Assembly (NCBI GenBank): GCA_964567745.1
Contig: CAZMNY010000052.1
Span: 1 to 55,783 of the forward strand
DNA length: 55,783 nt
Source of the DNA: CAZMNY01 sp964567745
GTDB taxonomy: Bacteria > Planctomycetota > Planctomycetia > Pirellulales > Pirellulaceae
Direction: 5' to 3'
Positions 25,787 to 34,268 of this stretch are shown piece after piece. The notes under the pieces are model-generated. The model did no database searches, was not told the origin of the DNA, and was given only the letters and a program-made list of their open reading frames with translations. The number at the start of each line of letters is the position of its first letter. The first letter of the stretch is position 1. The position numbers and the translations under genes are program-made.

Positions 25787-26652
25787 TCGCTTGCCTGGTC
25801 GCGATCTGCCCGCGCGCCGCAGCGCACGGCGCTAGGCGACTGGGGGGGCACTATACCTGACTGCGATTTAGGCGCCCAGTCACCGGTTTGCGTATCTACT
25901 TCCAACCTTGGACCTACCTCCCTCGATCGCAACTGAGCCAATTCGCGAAAGATATTCTCGACAGCCCGGCGGCAACAACGGTCAGCGCCGTTGTCGACGT
26001 CAATTAAAACGGTGTTCGACCAAGAGCGTTGGGCAGGAGGCAGCGCTGAAACCAATTGCCCTGTTAACTGCCTCGCTTTGCGAATCGTTTCGGGCTGTTC
26101 GGGGTCGTCTCGCTCGACACGACTGCGAGCCCCTTCGCGACGCATGAGTCTGGAAACGACCGTGGCGTCGGGTGCTGAGACGTGGATAACGACGTCAGGC
26201 GGCGGAATCAGCGCGATCAGCTGAGATCGTACGTGTTTCCATCTTGCTGGAGTGGCTTCATAGCCGATAGCCCAAATTGCTTGCAGAAACCCCTGATCCA
26301 TCAATATGACGTCAGTTGTCCACCGGACATTTGCAAGCCTTACCAAAGTCTTTATCCAACCCCAAAAGAATCGTTTCTCCGCGGAACGCGTTGGTTGACC
26401 TGACGACCTAATCATCTGCAGAAGTCGGTAGGTTGAGAGTGGGTGCCGCAGAACCCAACTCCGCAATGCGGCATGGTCCCATAGCCATTCGCGGGAGAAT
26501 CGTCGAATGGCCGTACCACGGCTGAAGTCAAGAGTCTCGGCTCCCGACTGTCGGAGAGCCTCGCAGATCGCGCGAGTCAGAAATGTCTTGCCCGATCCTG
26601 GCATGCCTATGAACTCAACAACGATTGCCTTTCTTCGGTCTCTAGAGCGCAT
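25783..26652 (-). CDS. P-loop kinase-like protein
   Basis: A 289-residue P-loop NTPase. Walker A GMPGSGKT is at residues 16-23, after a strand VVEFI. VILMDQGFLQAIW provides the acidic/Walker-B-like part. VIHVSAPDATVVSRLMRREGARSRVE resembles the lid/Arg-rich region of nucleotide kinase-like proteins. A longer frame to 26826 overlaps the previous gene. The ATG at 26652 overlaps its stop by 11 nt, as in other junctions of this locus, so I chose it. The C-terminal 60 residues look disordered. Small kinase-like proteins of this type in glycan loci may phosphorylate sugars or lipid intermediates; the substrate is unknown. Confidence 0.8.
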   Translation of the reverse strand: MRSRDRRKAIVVEFIGMPGSGKTFLTRAICEALRQSGAETLDFSRGTAIRRFSREWLWDHAALRSWVLRHPLSTYRLLQMIRSSGQPTRSAEKRFFWGWIKTLVRLANVRWTTDVILMDQGFLQAIWAIGYEATPARWKHVRSQLIALIPPPDVVIHVSAPDATVVSRLMRREGARSRVERDDPEQPETIRKARQLTGQLVSALPPAQRSWSNTVLIDVDNGADRCCRRAVENIFRELAQLRSREVGPRLEVDTQTGDWAPKSQSGIVPPQSPSAVRCGARADRDQASE

Positions 26653-28282
26653 GCCAGATCGCACGCTTGACCTCCAAAAGTACATTCTCGATCGGTTGGT
26701 TCGCGTCGACCACTGCAACCCTAGTCTGCTCGGGAAACTCGAGTTCGCGTATGATCTGGCACCGACGAATAAGTGATTCATCGGTGTGTTCATGTTTTCG
26801 GGATTTGGCAACCTCCGCGTCCACACAGAGCTTGATCACAAGGTCCGGCGGTGTCTTCGACGCCAATTCATAAATCGAAAATTCCCAATTGGCGAGATGT
26901 CGAATTAGTCGGTTCGAGTGGCCTCGCCATTCGCTCAAGTTCGGGCTATCCATCATGTCTTGGAACTGACACTGCGGATAGCGGTCGGCAAGAACGATGG
27001 AGCCGCGATTGCGTGTCCGCCGCGCGAGAACCAGATTGCGTCGCCGTTCGCATGCAACAATCACGGCGTAGGCAAAACGAGCTAGTCGCCGAGTTAGACT
27101 TGGCTCGGCCTTCTTGCTTTCGACGTTGTGTACCTCGAGCGAAGGGCTGGGCGTGTGAGCTGGATTGTGTTTTTGGGCGGGACGGCGTATCGCACCGACG
27201 GTTCGCGCAGCGCATCGTAAGATTCTTCGCGAAATCGATACAGGCCCATCCCCTGTGCCGAAGTATACCGTTTTCACGTCCAACTTCCACTCAAGCCACT
27301 CGCAAACGTCGCGTATCACGGTCGATTTTCCAGCGCCATCGGCACCAATAAGTGCGACGACCACTCCACCTCTCGGCGATACACGACGGATCGCATCATG
27401 AACGTCGAAGAGCTTGTTCTTTAGGCTAAGCAACTTCCGGCTTGCGCGCCTCCAGGATATGACGAATTGAGCGGCCCAAGTGCCGAATGTCGAGTGCGCT
27501 TTCGTAGTCGGACGAAGTTGCTTTCGCAGACGAAAGAGCCTGCCATACGATAATCCGGAATCGAGCAATTCTCGAAAAACGGGCTCGGTACCATCGCCCA
27601 ATATCGATATAGCCAAGTCCTGTGCTCGCTGTACAGAAGTCCTTGCCATAAGCCAGTCTAATTCGCAGCTAACGCTCTTTCCCCCACACCGCCGGCCGAG
27701 CAACCACCGAATGCGATCTGAGGGCCGCAACTTCAAAGCCATTCGAACGAATAGCAAGAGAAGCTCGTGATGGGGCTCGCAAACATAGACGCTGGTTTCA
27801 TCCTGAACTCGCGTTTCCAGCAGTTCCGCTTCCCAAGGCAGCCGAAAGCCCTTCAACCATTTCTGCCCAAGGACCATCTGATGGTGCAAGTGAATGTGCA
27901 CCAGTTTTCCGGTGTCTCGATCGCATCCAAGATAGTCTTCTATTGCTGGGTATCGAGAACATGGTGTTGCTTGGAATTGTTTGAACCCAAGACCTGCAAG
28001 CACAATTGACGTCTTCTCGGAATCCCAGCGGTCAACAAGGACGTCGAGGTCCGTCTTCCCTGACAAGCCAGCCAACAAATGTTCGTTGCTCTTGAAATGG
28101 CAATACCTGACGCCAGACTTGTGTAGGGTCTCAAATAGTTGGCGACAGATCTTGAGCGGGTACTCCGTCAATTCTATGAATTCGCCGGGCTGTGTATTCC
28201 CAACGACATCCTTGGCGCTCGAGCTAGTTGAACGAGAAATCAGTGGCCCTTTGATGAAATCTTGATTTTGCGGATTACACAC
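26642..28282 (-). CDS. Fusion: nucleotidyltransferase-like domain plus thymidylate-kinase-like P-loop domain
   Basis: A 546-residue protein. About residues 40-250 look like a nucleotidyltransferase fold: YCHFKSNEHLLAGLSGKTDLDVLVD, with acidic pair Asp78/Asp80, and HIHLHHQMVLG. From about 305 a thymidylate-kinase-like domain follows, with Walker A GADGAGKS (313-320), IVLADRYPQCQFQD and PDLVIKLCVDAEVAKSRK. This combination is not a housekeeping TMP kinase. It suggests an enzyme that activates or phosphorylates a glycan component. The start is GTG at 28282, 40 nt past the methyltransferase stop; the first ~30 residues are polar and uncertain. The next gene is another kinase-like protein, overlapping by 11 nt. 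Confidence 0.82.
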   Translation of the reverse strand: MCNPQNQDFIKGPLISRSTSSSAKDVVGNTQPGEFIELTEYPLKICRQLFETLHKSGVRYCHFKSNEHLLAGLSGKTDLDVLVDRWDSEKTSIVLAGLGFKQFQATPCSRYPAIEDYLGCDRDTGKLVHIHLHHQMVLGQKWLKGFRLPWEAELLETRVQDETSVYVCEPHHELLLLFVRMALKLRPSDRIRWLLGRRCGGKSVSCELDWLMARTSVQRAQDLAISILGDGTEPVFRELLDSGLSYGRLFRLRKQLRPTTKAHSTFGTWAAQFVISWRRASRKLLSLKNKLFDVHDAIRRVSPRGGVVVALIGADGAGKSTVIRDVCEWLEWKLDVKTVYFGTGDGPVSISRRILRCAARTVGAIRRPAQKHNPAHTPSPSLEVHNVESKKAEPSLTRRLARFAYAVIVACERRRNLVLARRTRNRGSIVLADRYPQCQFQDMMDSPNLSEWRGHSNRLIRHLANWEFSIYELASKTPPDLVIKLCVDAEVAKSRKHEHTDESLIRRCQIIRELEFPEQTRVAVVDANQPIENVLLEVKRAIWHAL

Positions 28283-28322
28283 GTGAAATTGACTCTTTCG
28301 ATCGGATCCACGCTCGACTTCC

Positions 28323-28973
28323 TTACGAGTCCTTCCTCATTACAAAAAAGCGATGGCGAATGTTCTCGAATACTCGAAATGTTCGTTCCAACTTCAGGCC
28401 CGCGTTACAAATGCTTTCCGTAATCCGCCTAAGCGGGAAGCCCTTGACTCCAATTTCCCAACGATGCTCGCCTTTGGGGTCCAGGTTGGGCCACCGTAGG
28501 CCTGGAGTGTTGAAAACCCAACGCAACTTGGTGTTGAGGGGCAACCTGGCAAGAACGCGAGTAGTTCTTGTCGCATCTGGAACGGAAATGATTACGGGGC
28601 CTTTAGAAACACGAGCGAGTTCGCGCAGCCCAGTTTCAAAATTGTCGTAGGGAAGATGCTCCAGCACCTCATAGCAAACAGAAACGTCGTATGCCTTGTC
28701 TTCAAGCGGCATGTCCAATACTGAGGCACACACAGTGGGGTTTAGCCGCTCATCAATATCGACCGTAGCGATATCGATTCCGCATTTCTCGAGGTAGTCG
28801 GCGAGAAACCCGCTGCCAACTCCGACTTCCACGACTCGCCGAGATTCCGTCTTGAGCACTTCATCAATCTGATGCCAATAGCAGCAGAATCTCCTCTTGG
28901 AATTGTACGCAAGCGAGCGAAAGTGATCGGGACCGTAGTCTGGTTTGGGTTCGTTTGAGTTCTGTGTGTGCAT
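28323..28973 (-). CDS. Class I SAM-dependent methyltransferase
   Basis: A 216-residue methyltransferase. Motif I is VVEVGVGSGFL (47-57), then IATVDID (acidic residue binding the ribose), LDMPLEDKAYDVSVCYEVLEHL and FETGLRELARVSKGPVIISVP. This is the Methyltransf_11 pattern. It may methylate the glycan, for example to cap a chain; note that the Wzt protein has a glycan-recognition tail. The frame extends to 29195, but the ATG at 28973 leaves a clean 23-nt gap to the preceding gene and a compact domain, so I chose it. Confidence 0.85.
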   Translation of the reverse strand: MHTQNSNEPKPDYGPDHFRSLAYNSKRRFCCYWHQIDEVLKTESRRVVEVGVGSGFLADYLEKCGIDIATVDIDERLNPTVCASVLDMPLEDKAYDVSVCYEVLEHLPYDNFETGLRELARVSKGPVIISVPDATRTTRVLARLPLNTKLRWVFNTPGLRWPNLDPKGEHRWEIGVKGFPLRRITESICNAGLKLERTFRVFENIRHRFFVMRKDS

Positions 28974-28996
28974 TGTGTTCAATTCCCGCAACTGGG

Positions 28997-30016
28997 CTAG
29001 ACCAAGCCGTCGTAGACCTTGGCTAGTCGTGTTACCTGACCGTGTACGTCGTGCCATTTCTCTGAATACTTTCGGCCTTCCCATCCCATTCGGGCTCGCA
29101 ATTCCGCATCCTTGATTAATGGTTCCAATTTGCCAACGAGTTCCAAGGGACCGGAGTTTACAATTGGCAAGTCTTCTCGATTTGTCGCGTACCAAGGGCC
29201 CAGTCTCGCGACTACTGGCTTCCCCAACGCCATGAATTCGACGGCTGCATTCCCATACGACCCAAGCAGCAATTGGTCGACTCCGATATCGCAGTTCCTC
29301 AATCGATCTACCATATCTCGACGATTCACACCTTCGACGATGTCTAGGCGAACCGCGTAGCCACGAGATTTCAACACCTCGATTGCCGACACCAAATGCT
29401 CCGTACCCTTGATATTCCGACTACTTGGGGAATGTGCGACGGTTACCTCATGTCCTCGGCGTGGCGGCGAATAGGGCCAGCGCGCCAGATCAATTGCTTG
29501 TTCTGAAACCGCACCATGCGGGACAATTTCTAGGAGATCCGGCGTCGATACAAGAATTGCATCGGCATGACGCTCCCAGACGCCGATTCGTTGCAATTGT
29601 CTTGGGGTCGATCGGGGGACATGTTCCAGGACCGATTGACGAAGCAAACTTGGTTCAACAACTGATGTTACCCATCGCCGGTTTCGGATGTCAGAACCAC
29701 GAAAATGGACAACAACCTTCTTGCCGAGCTGTTTGAGAATTGGCAAATCCCAATTTCCTGGCAACAGGCTGCGTCCAAAGAAGAAGTGGAACACCTGAAA
29801 TTCTTGTGTTGCTCTTTTCAAGAACAAGACCGCCGTCATCAATTTGCTGAGTCGCGTTGGCTTGTTCTGTAGGTTAAGACACTTGTCGTTCTTGTAGCCG
29901 AATGAGCTTGGCGCTTCGAATGCAACGGCCATTGCGTCATGCCCGGCCGACCTAAATCCCTCGGCGAGCAACTGCATTTGCCCGCAAATTTCGTGGGGTG
30001 CGAAAAGTATTCGCAT
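28997..30016 (-). CDS. Glycosyltransferase (GT-B, GT4-like)
   Basis: A 339-residue GT-B enzyme. It starts MRILFAPHEICGQMQLLAEG and has VFHFFFGRSLLP, KVVVHFRGSDIRNR, then VAHSPSSRNIKGTEHLVSAI and IGVDQLLLGSYGNAAVEFMALGKP in the donor domain. The ATG at 30016 (not the further codon at 30157) leaves a 40-nt gap to the previous gene. The C-terminal half is clearly similar to the broken glycosyltransferase at 37617-39032 (compare RNIKGT/RNVKGT and IVEGVNR/IVEGIPR), so the two are paralogues. Confidence 0.85.
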   Translation of the reverse strand: MRILFAPHEICGQMQLLAEGFRSAGHDAMAVAFEAPSSFGYKNDKCLNLQNKPTRLSKLMTAVLFLKRATQEFQVFHFFFGRSLLPGNWDLPILKQLGKKVVVHFRGSDIRNRRWVTSVVEPSLLRQSVLEHVPRSTPRQLQRIGVWERHADAILVSTPDLLEIVPHGAVSEQAIDLARWPYSPPRRGHEVTVAHSPSSRNIKGTEHLVSAIEVLKSRGYAVRLDIVEGVNRRDMVDRLRNCDIGVDQLLLGSYGNAAVEFMALGKPVVARLGPWYATNREDLPIVNSGPLELVGKLEPLIKDAELRARMGWEGRKYSEKWHDVHGQVTRLAKVYDGLV

Positions 30017-30056
30017 TACGGTCCGCTTCGCGAAAAGCGTGAATTTCGGGTTGGCA

Positions 30057-31367
30057 CTAGCGGCAATCGTCCAGAATGGTCGCAAGGTCGCGCGCCCGTC
30101 GCAATGACCCGTATTGCTCAACGAATTCGTGATTCGATGCGAAGTGGAGCGAGCCACGAGATTGATAACTCGTCACAAGTGACGCTATTTCGGACTTCAA
30201 TTCCTCCCGACCTGACGCGATCCTTGCAGCGCCATAGGCGCGTAGAAGCGGGTCAGACATGATTCCAGTCATTTCTGGGAATTCTGGAAACGCGAGAATT
30301 GGCTGCCGAGAGCCAAAATAGTCGGCCAGACGCCGCCGACTGCCCCACCGAACCTGTTGAAAAAGAAGGCATGTCGCGCTGCGAAGCTCTTTTGCCGCTT
30401 CAGGATACGGCACTTGCGGTACCAGTTCCAGCAGGCCGTCGCATCCGAAACTCTTCGCGCATCGTAGAACAATGTCTTCACCCCGGCCAACGAACCGAAC
30501 TCGAAAAGTCTCAGCTGAGATTTCGTTGGCGTCATGAAGTTCGCCCACAGCCGAAAAAAACGAGCGAAGATCTTGCTCATCGGACCGACTAACGAGCCCA
30601 ACAGAAACAAGGCGAAAAATGCGACTCGCGTCCTTGTATGCGAGGTCAGTTTTCTTCATCGTAGCTTCGTCGTAGCAGTGCGTAAATGTCTTGACTGGCA
30701 TGGCGGGCGCAAGTTCGCGAACATGGCTTGCTAGATAATCATTGACGGCCAATACGCAATTCGCGCCCTTGAACCGTCGTTTCTCAATTCCGCGCTTTAG
30801 CCGGTTGACGAATCGACCCACTCTCGATGCGACTAGGCATGGTGGCCAACTGTAGAAATCCTTGGTTAACGCGACCCACGGAATACGCAGCTTCTGGCTG
30901 AGACGACTTGCGACGTCGTGCGAGGTCATCGGATGGTATAAGGACAAAACGACATCGAATGAGGCCGCTTGGCTCAGAGAAATTGCTTCTGCCGTCAGTT
31001 CTCGGTACGCGTGGACGTGCTTGTCTGGAAGACTTGCAATCGCCGTTATCGGCGAAAGTACTTGGCTTATGATCCGCCCTAGGGATCGCGGCATTCTCCA
31101 CGGACCGATCTGCATGCGGCCGTTGCTTGCAAGCCCGCGGAGTCGATAGAGTTCGTTGCACGTCCGCCACGCCAAACTGGTCGGTACGATTCGAATGACC
31201 CGAACGCCATTCCAGTCTTCGGTTGAAACCGTGCCCGGTCTCCCAATTCCCAGGGTGACGACGGTTGAGCGCCAGCCGTGCGTTGACATCCCACGGAGGG
31301 CAAGCATGTGCGCGCTTTTTTCAAGCCTCTCGGGCAAGATCAAGAAACAAGCTAGAAGGTGCTTCAT
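30057..31367 (-). CDS. Glycosyltransferase (GT-B)
   Basis: A 436-residue GT-B-like enzyme. The N-domain is MKHLLACFLILPERLEKSAHML with FDVVLSLYHPMTSHDVAS and an aromatic KDFYSWPP segment. The C-domain has RLVSVGLVSRSDEQDLRSF and VRFVGRGED, but the donor-site EX7E motif is degenerate (KELRSATCLLFQQVRWGSRRRLADYFG). This is a diverged group of GT4-type enzymes and may use an unusual donor or be less active. The ATG at 31367 gives a 26-nt gap; the frame continues to 31511 without motifs. Confidence 0.78.
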   Translation of the reverse strand: MKHLLACFLILPERLEKSAHMLALRGMSTHGWRSTVVTLGIGRPGTVSTEDWNGVRVIRIVPTSLAWRTCNELYRLRGLASNGRMQIGPWRMPRSLGRIISQVLSPITAIASLPDKHVHAYRELTAEAISLSQAASFDVVLSLYHPMTSHDVASRLSQKLRIPWVALTKDFYSWPPCLVASRVGRFVNRLKRGIEKRRFKGANCVLAVNDYLASHVRELAPAMPVKTFTHCYDEATMKKTDLAYKDASRIFRLVSVGLVSRSDEQDLRSFFSAVGELHDANEISAETFRVRFVGRGEDIVLRCAKSFGCDGLLELVPQVPYPEAAKELRSATCLLFQQVRWGSRRRLADYFGSRQPILAFPEFPEMTGIMSDPLLRAYGAARIASGREELKSEIASLVTSYQSRGSLHFASNHEFVEQYGSLRRARDLATILDDCR

Positions 31368-31393
31368 GCGAAGGGAGGGTGTATTGGCTAGGC

Positions 31394-32410
31394 TTACGCT
31401 ATCGCGGGATCTTTGGAGACTCGCGATCCCGGTCCGGTTGGAGGTTGGTTGTCGGCAAATTCGGCAAGGGTCTGTCCAACGAGTCTCTTCGAAGCGTACT
31501 CGAATACGCATCCAAGATCCTTGTATAGATTCTCAATTGACCTCGCTGTCGGAAAACGTGGGCTACCCCCTGGCATTAACTCGGATGAGTGGAGTATGAA
31601 TTCGACGTACGAATGATTCTGCTTGAATGCCAACTCCAGCATCCGAATCAAGGATTTGCGGTTTCGTCCATTGGGCCGAAACCAACATGCCGTCGGTAGC
31701 AAACGCTGTGCCACGCGGACGCCGTAACGTGAGCTGGCAAGTGCATTCCGAATCGCATTCTCGACGGTTGTGAGTCGTCGCTCGTGGATCGAAACGGGAA
31801 TTTCCAGCAGAGGTAGGTCACCTGCCCGCCCAATATCTTCATGGTTGAGGAAGTAAGCGGTTGTCGGAAAACTGCGGTAGTCACTGCCACCCTCTCCCGC
31901 CGGATTGCCAAGCATGTGTGACCAAGACACACCCGGCGTAACAGAGCAATCCACTCGATACCCATGCTCAACAAGTGATCGAGCGTACGTTTCGTTGAAC
32001 GCCCATCTTCCGGCTCGGTGACTCAGCATTTTTCGAAGGAACTGATCTTCCAAACGTTTTGTCAAGTAGTCAATTTTCGCTCTAAGCACGTTGTCCGGAT
32101 ATTCGATCAGAAAGGGCTGCGTAGCGAAGTCATCCGCTGACAGCGGGCTAATTGGCGGTGAATTCCAGGCATGAAGGTGCATGCCAATCTCACCCGCATT
32201 CCGTCTAATCAAATCGTTTCCGAAGTCTGCAAAAATTGGGCAATTCGACATTTCCCAATTGACTAAGTAAGTGGGCCTAAAGTTGTGTTTCTCGCAGAGG
32301 TTTTGAAAACGAGCCAAATACCTCGAATTTGCGGTTGTGATCTCCTTTGGTCGAGCCCAAAGGTTGTCACCTTCCGTGTCAATTGTTATCAGGAATGCCG
32401 GTCTATTCAT
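31394..32410 (-). CDS. Polysaccharide deacetylase-like protein
   Basis: A 338-residue protein with the NodB-type fold and no signal peptide. ITIDTEGDNLW supplies the acidic metal/catalytic residue (Asp about 11), GEIGMHLHAWNSPP the His metal ligands, FLRKMLSHRAGRWAFNE the R-W motif, and FILHSSELMPGG the final His. These are the motifs of cytoplasmic WalW-type polysaccharide deacetylase-like proteins seen in EPS clusters. It would de-N-acetylate a sugar or lipid-linked intermediate. ATG at 32410 lies 12 nt past the GT2 stop. Confidence 0.85.
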   Translation of the reverse strand: MNRPAFLITIDTEGDNLWARPKEITTANSRYLARFQNLCEKHNFRPTYLVNWEMSNCPIFADFGNDLIRRNAGEIGMHLHAWNSPPISPLSADDFATQPFLIEYPDNVLRAKIDYLTKRLEDQFLRKMLSHRAGRWAFNETYARSLVEHGYRVDCSVTPGVSWSHMLGNPAGEGGSDYRSFPTTAYFLNHEDIGRAGDLPLLEIPVSIHERRLTTVENAIRNALASSRYGVRVAQRLLPTACWFRPNGRNRKSLIRMLELAFKQNHSYVEFILHSSELMPGGSPRFPTARSIENLYKDLGCVFEYASKRLVGQTLAEFADNQPPTGPGSRVSKDPAIA

Positions 32411-32422
32411 AATTGCGACCGT

Positions 32423-33352
32423 CTACGCGGAATCGCGTTCGGCCCAGAGCCACGAGCGGGCTAGTGGTATGAAGCTTATAACTACGCGAGCGTAGTTCTT
32501 CCAGTCAAGCGGACAAGCTGACAAAGCACGGACGAACAACGTTCGAGCTTCGCGGTACATTCCTAATTTGGCTGCGTACCCACCAGCGGAAGTCGCCCAG
32601 CTTGCAAACGAACGTGGGTTCTTACGTAATCGTGCGCCATGTTTGTCGAGGACAATAACGGCGCTTTCATAGACGGCCCGTGTATCGCCCCGCACGTTCG
32701 GACCAGGATGCTGGTGCGCAGTGACGAGTGGTTCGGCAAAACAAGCGATATTCCAAGCATTGGTCTCGCAGATAGTCGACAAGCGGAATCTGAGTTCCGA
32801 CTGTTGATTCGCGCGGAGGCTTGTGTCGTATCCGCCTGCCTCGTCAAACACCTCCCGGCGCAACGCGAATGTTCCGGAAAGAAACAGGCCGCGGGATTCG
32901 GGCAGTCGAATTTGCCGAATACCCCCCGCTTGATTCAGCATTGTGATTCCACAGCATGCGATCGCTGTGTCCTTTGAATCAAGCAAAACGGAGAAGGATG
33001 CGAGCCAAGAATTGGCAACCTCATCGTCGCTGTCAAGGAAAACGATGTAACGGCCATTGGCGGCGTCTGCCCCTAGGTTTCTAGCTGCTCCACCACCCTG
33101 ATTCGCTTGTTGGCAAAAGCGGATTCGACGGTCTCTCGTTTCATACCTTCGTACAAGCTCGCGCGTTCCGTCACTTGACCCGTCATCCGCGATGATCAGT
33201 TCCCAATCGTTCCACGTCTGCCTGATCACACTCTCGATGGCACGTGGGAGCAAGTGAGCGCGGTTAAACGTAGGAATCACAACGCTGAACGTAGGGCGTT
33301 CGGCGTCATCGCCGCGTCTAAACGTATGTGTCGCGCCCAATGGTGTTTTCAC
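32423..33352 (-). CDS. Glycosyltransferase family 2 (tandem duplicate I)
   Basis: A 309-residue GT2 enzyme: FSVVIPTFNRAHLLPRAIES, IIADDGSSDGTRELV, ANQGGGAARNLGA, then the metal site IVFLDSDDE (about residues 105-113). The rest has GLFLSGTFALRREVFDEAGG. Start GTG at 33352 overlaps the preceding stop (GTGA), so it is coupled to the paralogue at 33349-34266. Both end in a similar helical tail (YAAKLGMYREARTLF). This C-terminal part resembles a TPR-like helix pair. Confidence 0.9.
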   Translation of the reverse strand: MKTPLGATHTFRRGDDAERPTFSVVIPTFNRAHLLPRAIESVIRQTWNDWELIIADDGSSDGTRELVRRYETRDRRIRFCQQANQGGGAARNLGADAANGRYIVFLDSDDEVANSWLASFSVLLDSKDTAIACCGITMLNQAGGIRQIRLPESRGLFLSGTFALRREVFDEAGGYDTSLRANQQSELRFRLSTICETNAWNIACFAEPLVTAHQHPGPNVRGDTRAVYESAVIVLDKHGARLRKNPRSFASWATSAGGYAAKLGMYREARTLFVRALSACPLDWKNYARVVISFIPLARSWLWAERDSA

Positions 33353-34266
33353 TCCTTCCAGAGAATGCTGCGGAGCAGCGGGACATGGGCGGCCGCAAGT
33401 CGCATGTAAGTGTGAATCTTCTTCGGATAGGACCTGATTGCGTTCCGGAAGAGGCGACGCGCTGTTGCGAATTGGCCTAGTTTTGCTGCATATACCGCAG
33501 CCGTTTCGCAGTAGTGCGAGTAATGGCGTGGAGATTTCTGCAATTGCTCTTCGTGCGTTGTCAACGCATGAATTCGCCCAGCCAGCAATGTGTTCAGACT
33601 ACTTCTCAAGTGAACGCCAGAATGCGCGTGCACACGCACAGTAGTTGCGCTGATGGACGACATTTTCTTGTCCTCGCGGACACAATAGGGAACTAGCCGA
33701 AGTGCGAGATCCTTGTGTTGGCTCGAAGGGCAAGCTGGATCGAATCCGCCGACGGCATCAAAGACGTCGCGACGAACAAGAAAGGTTCCTGCAAGGAACA
33801 GGCCGACTTGATTCTCATAGACAGGCCCCAAGTCTCTGGGCCTCTTCTCCTCAACAATGGCACCAGCATCGTCAACGATTTCGGCCGCTGAGGACACGAC
33901 ACTCGCACGCTCCCGCGTTGCCGCATTCACGAGCGCCTCGATAGCGCCGGGAAGTAGTTCATCGTCACTGTCCAGGAAAACGACAAAGTGGCCTTTCGAT
34001 TCTGCGACGCCTCGGTTCCTTGCCATCGAGGCACCTGAATTCGTTTGACGAATGACGACGAGACAGGCAATCTCGGCTGAGAGTTCGGCCAAAACACCGG
34101 CTGTGTCGTCAGTTGACCCATCGTCGACAACCACGACCTGAAGGTGCACGTTTTCCTGCGAGCAAGCGCTTGCGATCGCTCGACGTGTGAGCAACGGACG
34201 ATTTCGAGTCGGAATAACAATGCTGACTTGCACGTTCATGGCAACGTCGTCAATTGAGATGGCCAT
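33349..34266 (-). CDS. Glycosyltransferase family 2 (tandem duplicate II)
   Basis: A 305-residue GT2 enzyme paralogous to the next gene: VSIVIPTRNRPLLTRRAIAS, VVVDDGSTDDTAGVL, TNSGASMARNRGVA, FVVFLDSDDE, GLFLAGTFLVRRDVFDAVGG and a helical tail with YAAKLGQFATARRLF. ATG at 34266 is 2 nt past the preceding stop; a second ATG at 34239 (MNVQVSIVIP) is also possible and would give the commoner N-terminus. The specificity is unknown. Confidence 0.9.
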   Translation of the reverse strand: MAISIDDVAMNVQVSIVIPTRNRPLLTRRAIASACSQENVHLQVVVVDDGSTDDTAGVLAELSAEIACLVVIRQTNSGASMARNRGVAESKGHFVVFLDSDDELLPGAIEALVNAATRERASVVSSAAEIVDDAGAIVEEKRPRDLGPVYENQVGLFLAGTFLVRRDVFDAVGGFDPACPSSQHKDLALRLVPYCVREDKKMSSISATTVRVHAHSGVHLRSSLNTLLAGRIHALTTHEEQLQKSPRHYSHYCETAAVYAAKLGQFATARRLFRNAIRSYPKKIHTYMRLAAAHVPLLRSILWKE

Positions 34267-34268
34267 CG

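Noticed and set aside
26642..28282. Housekeeping thymidylate kinase
   Set aside because: Extra nucleotidyltransferase-like domain, glycan locus context and only distant similarity to TMP kinases.
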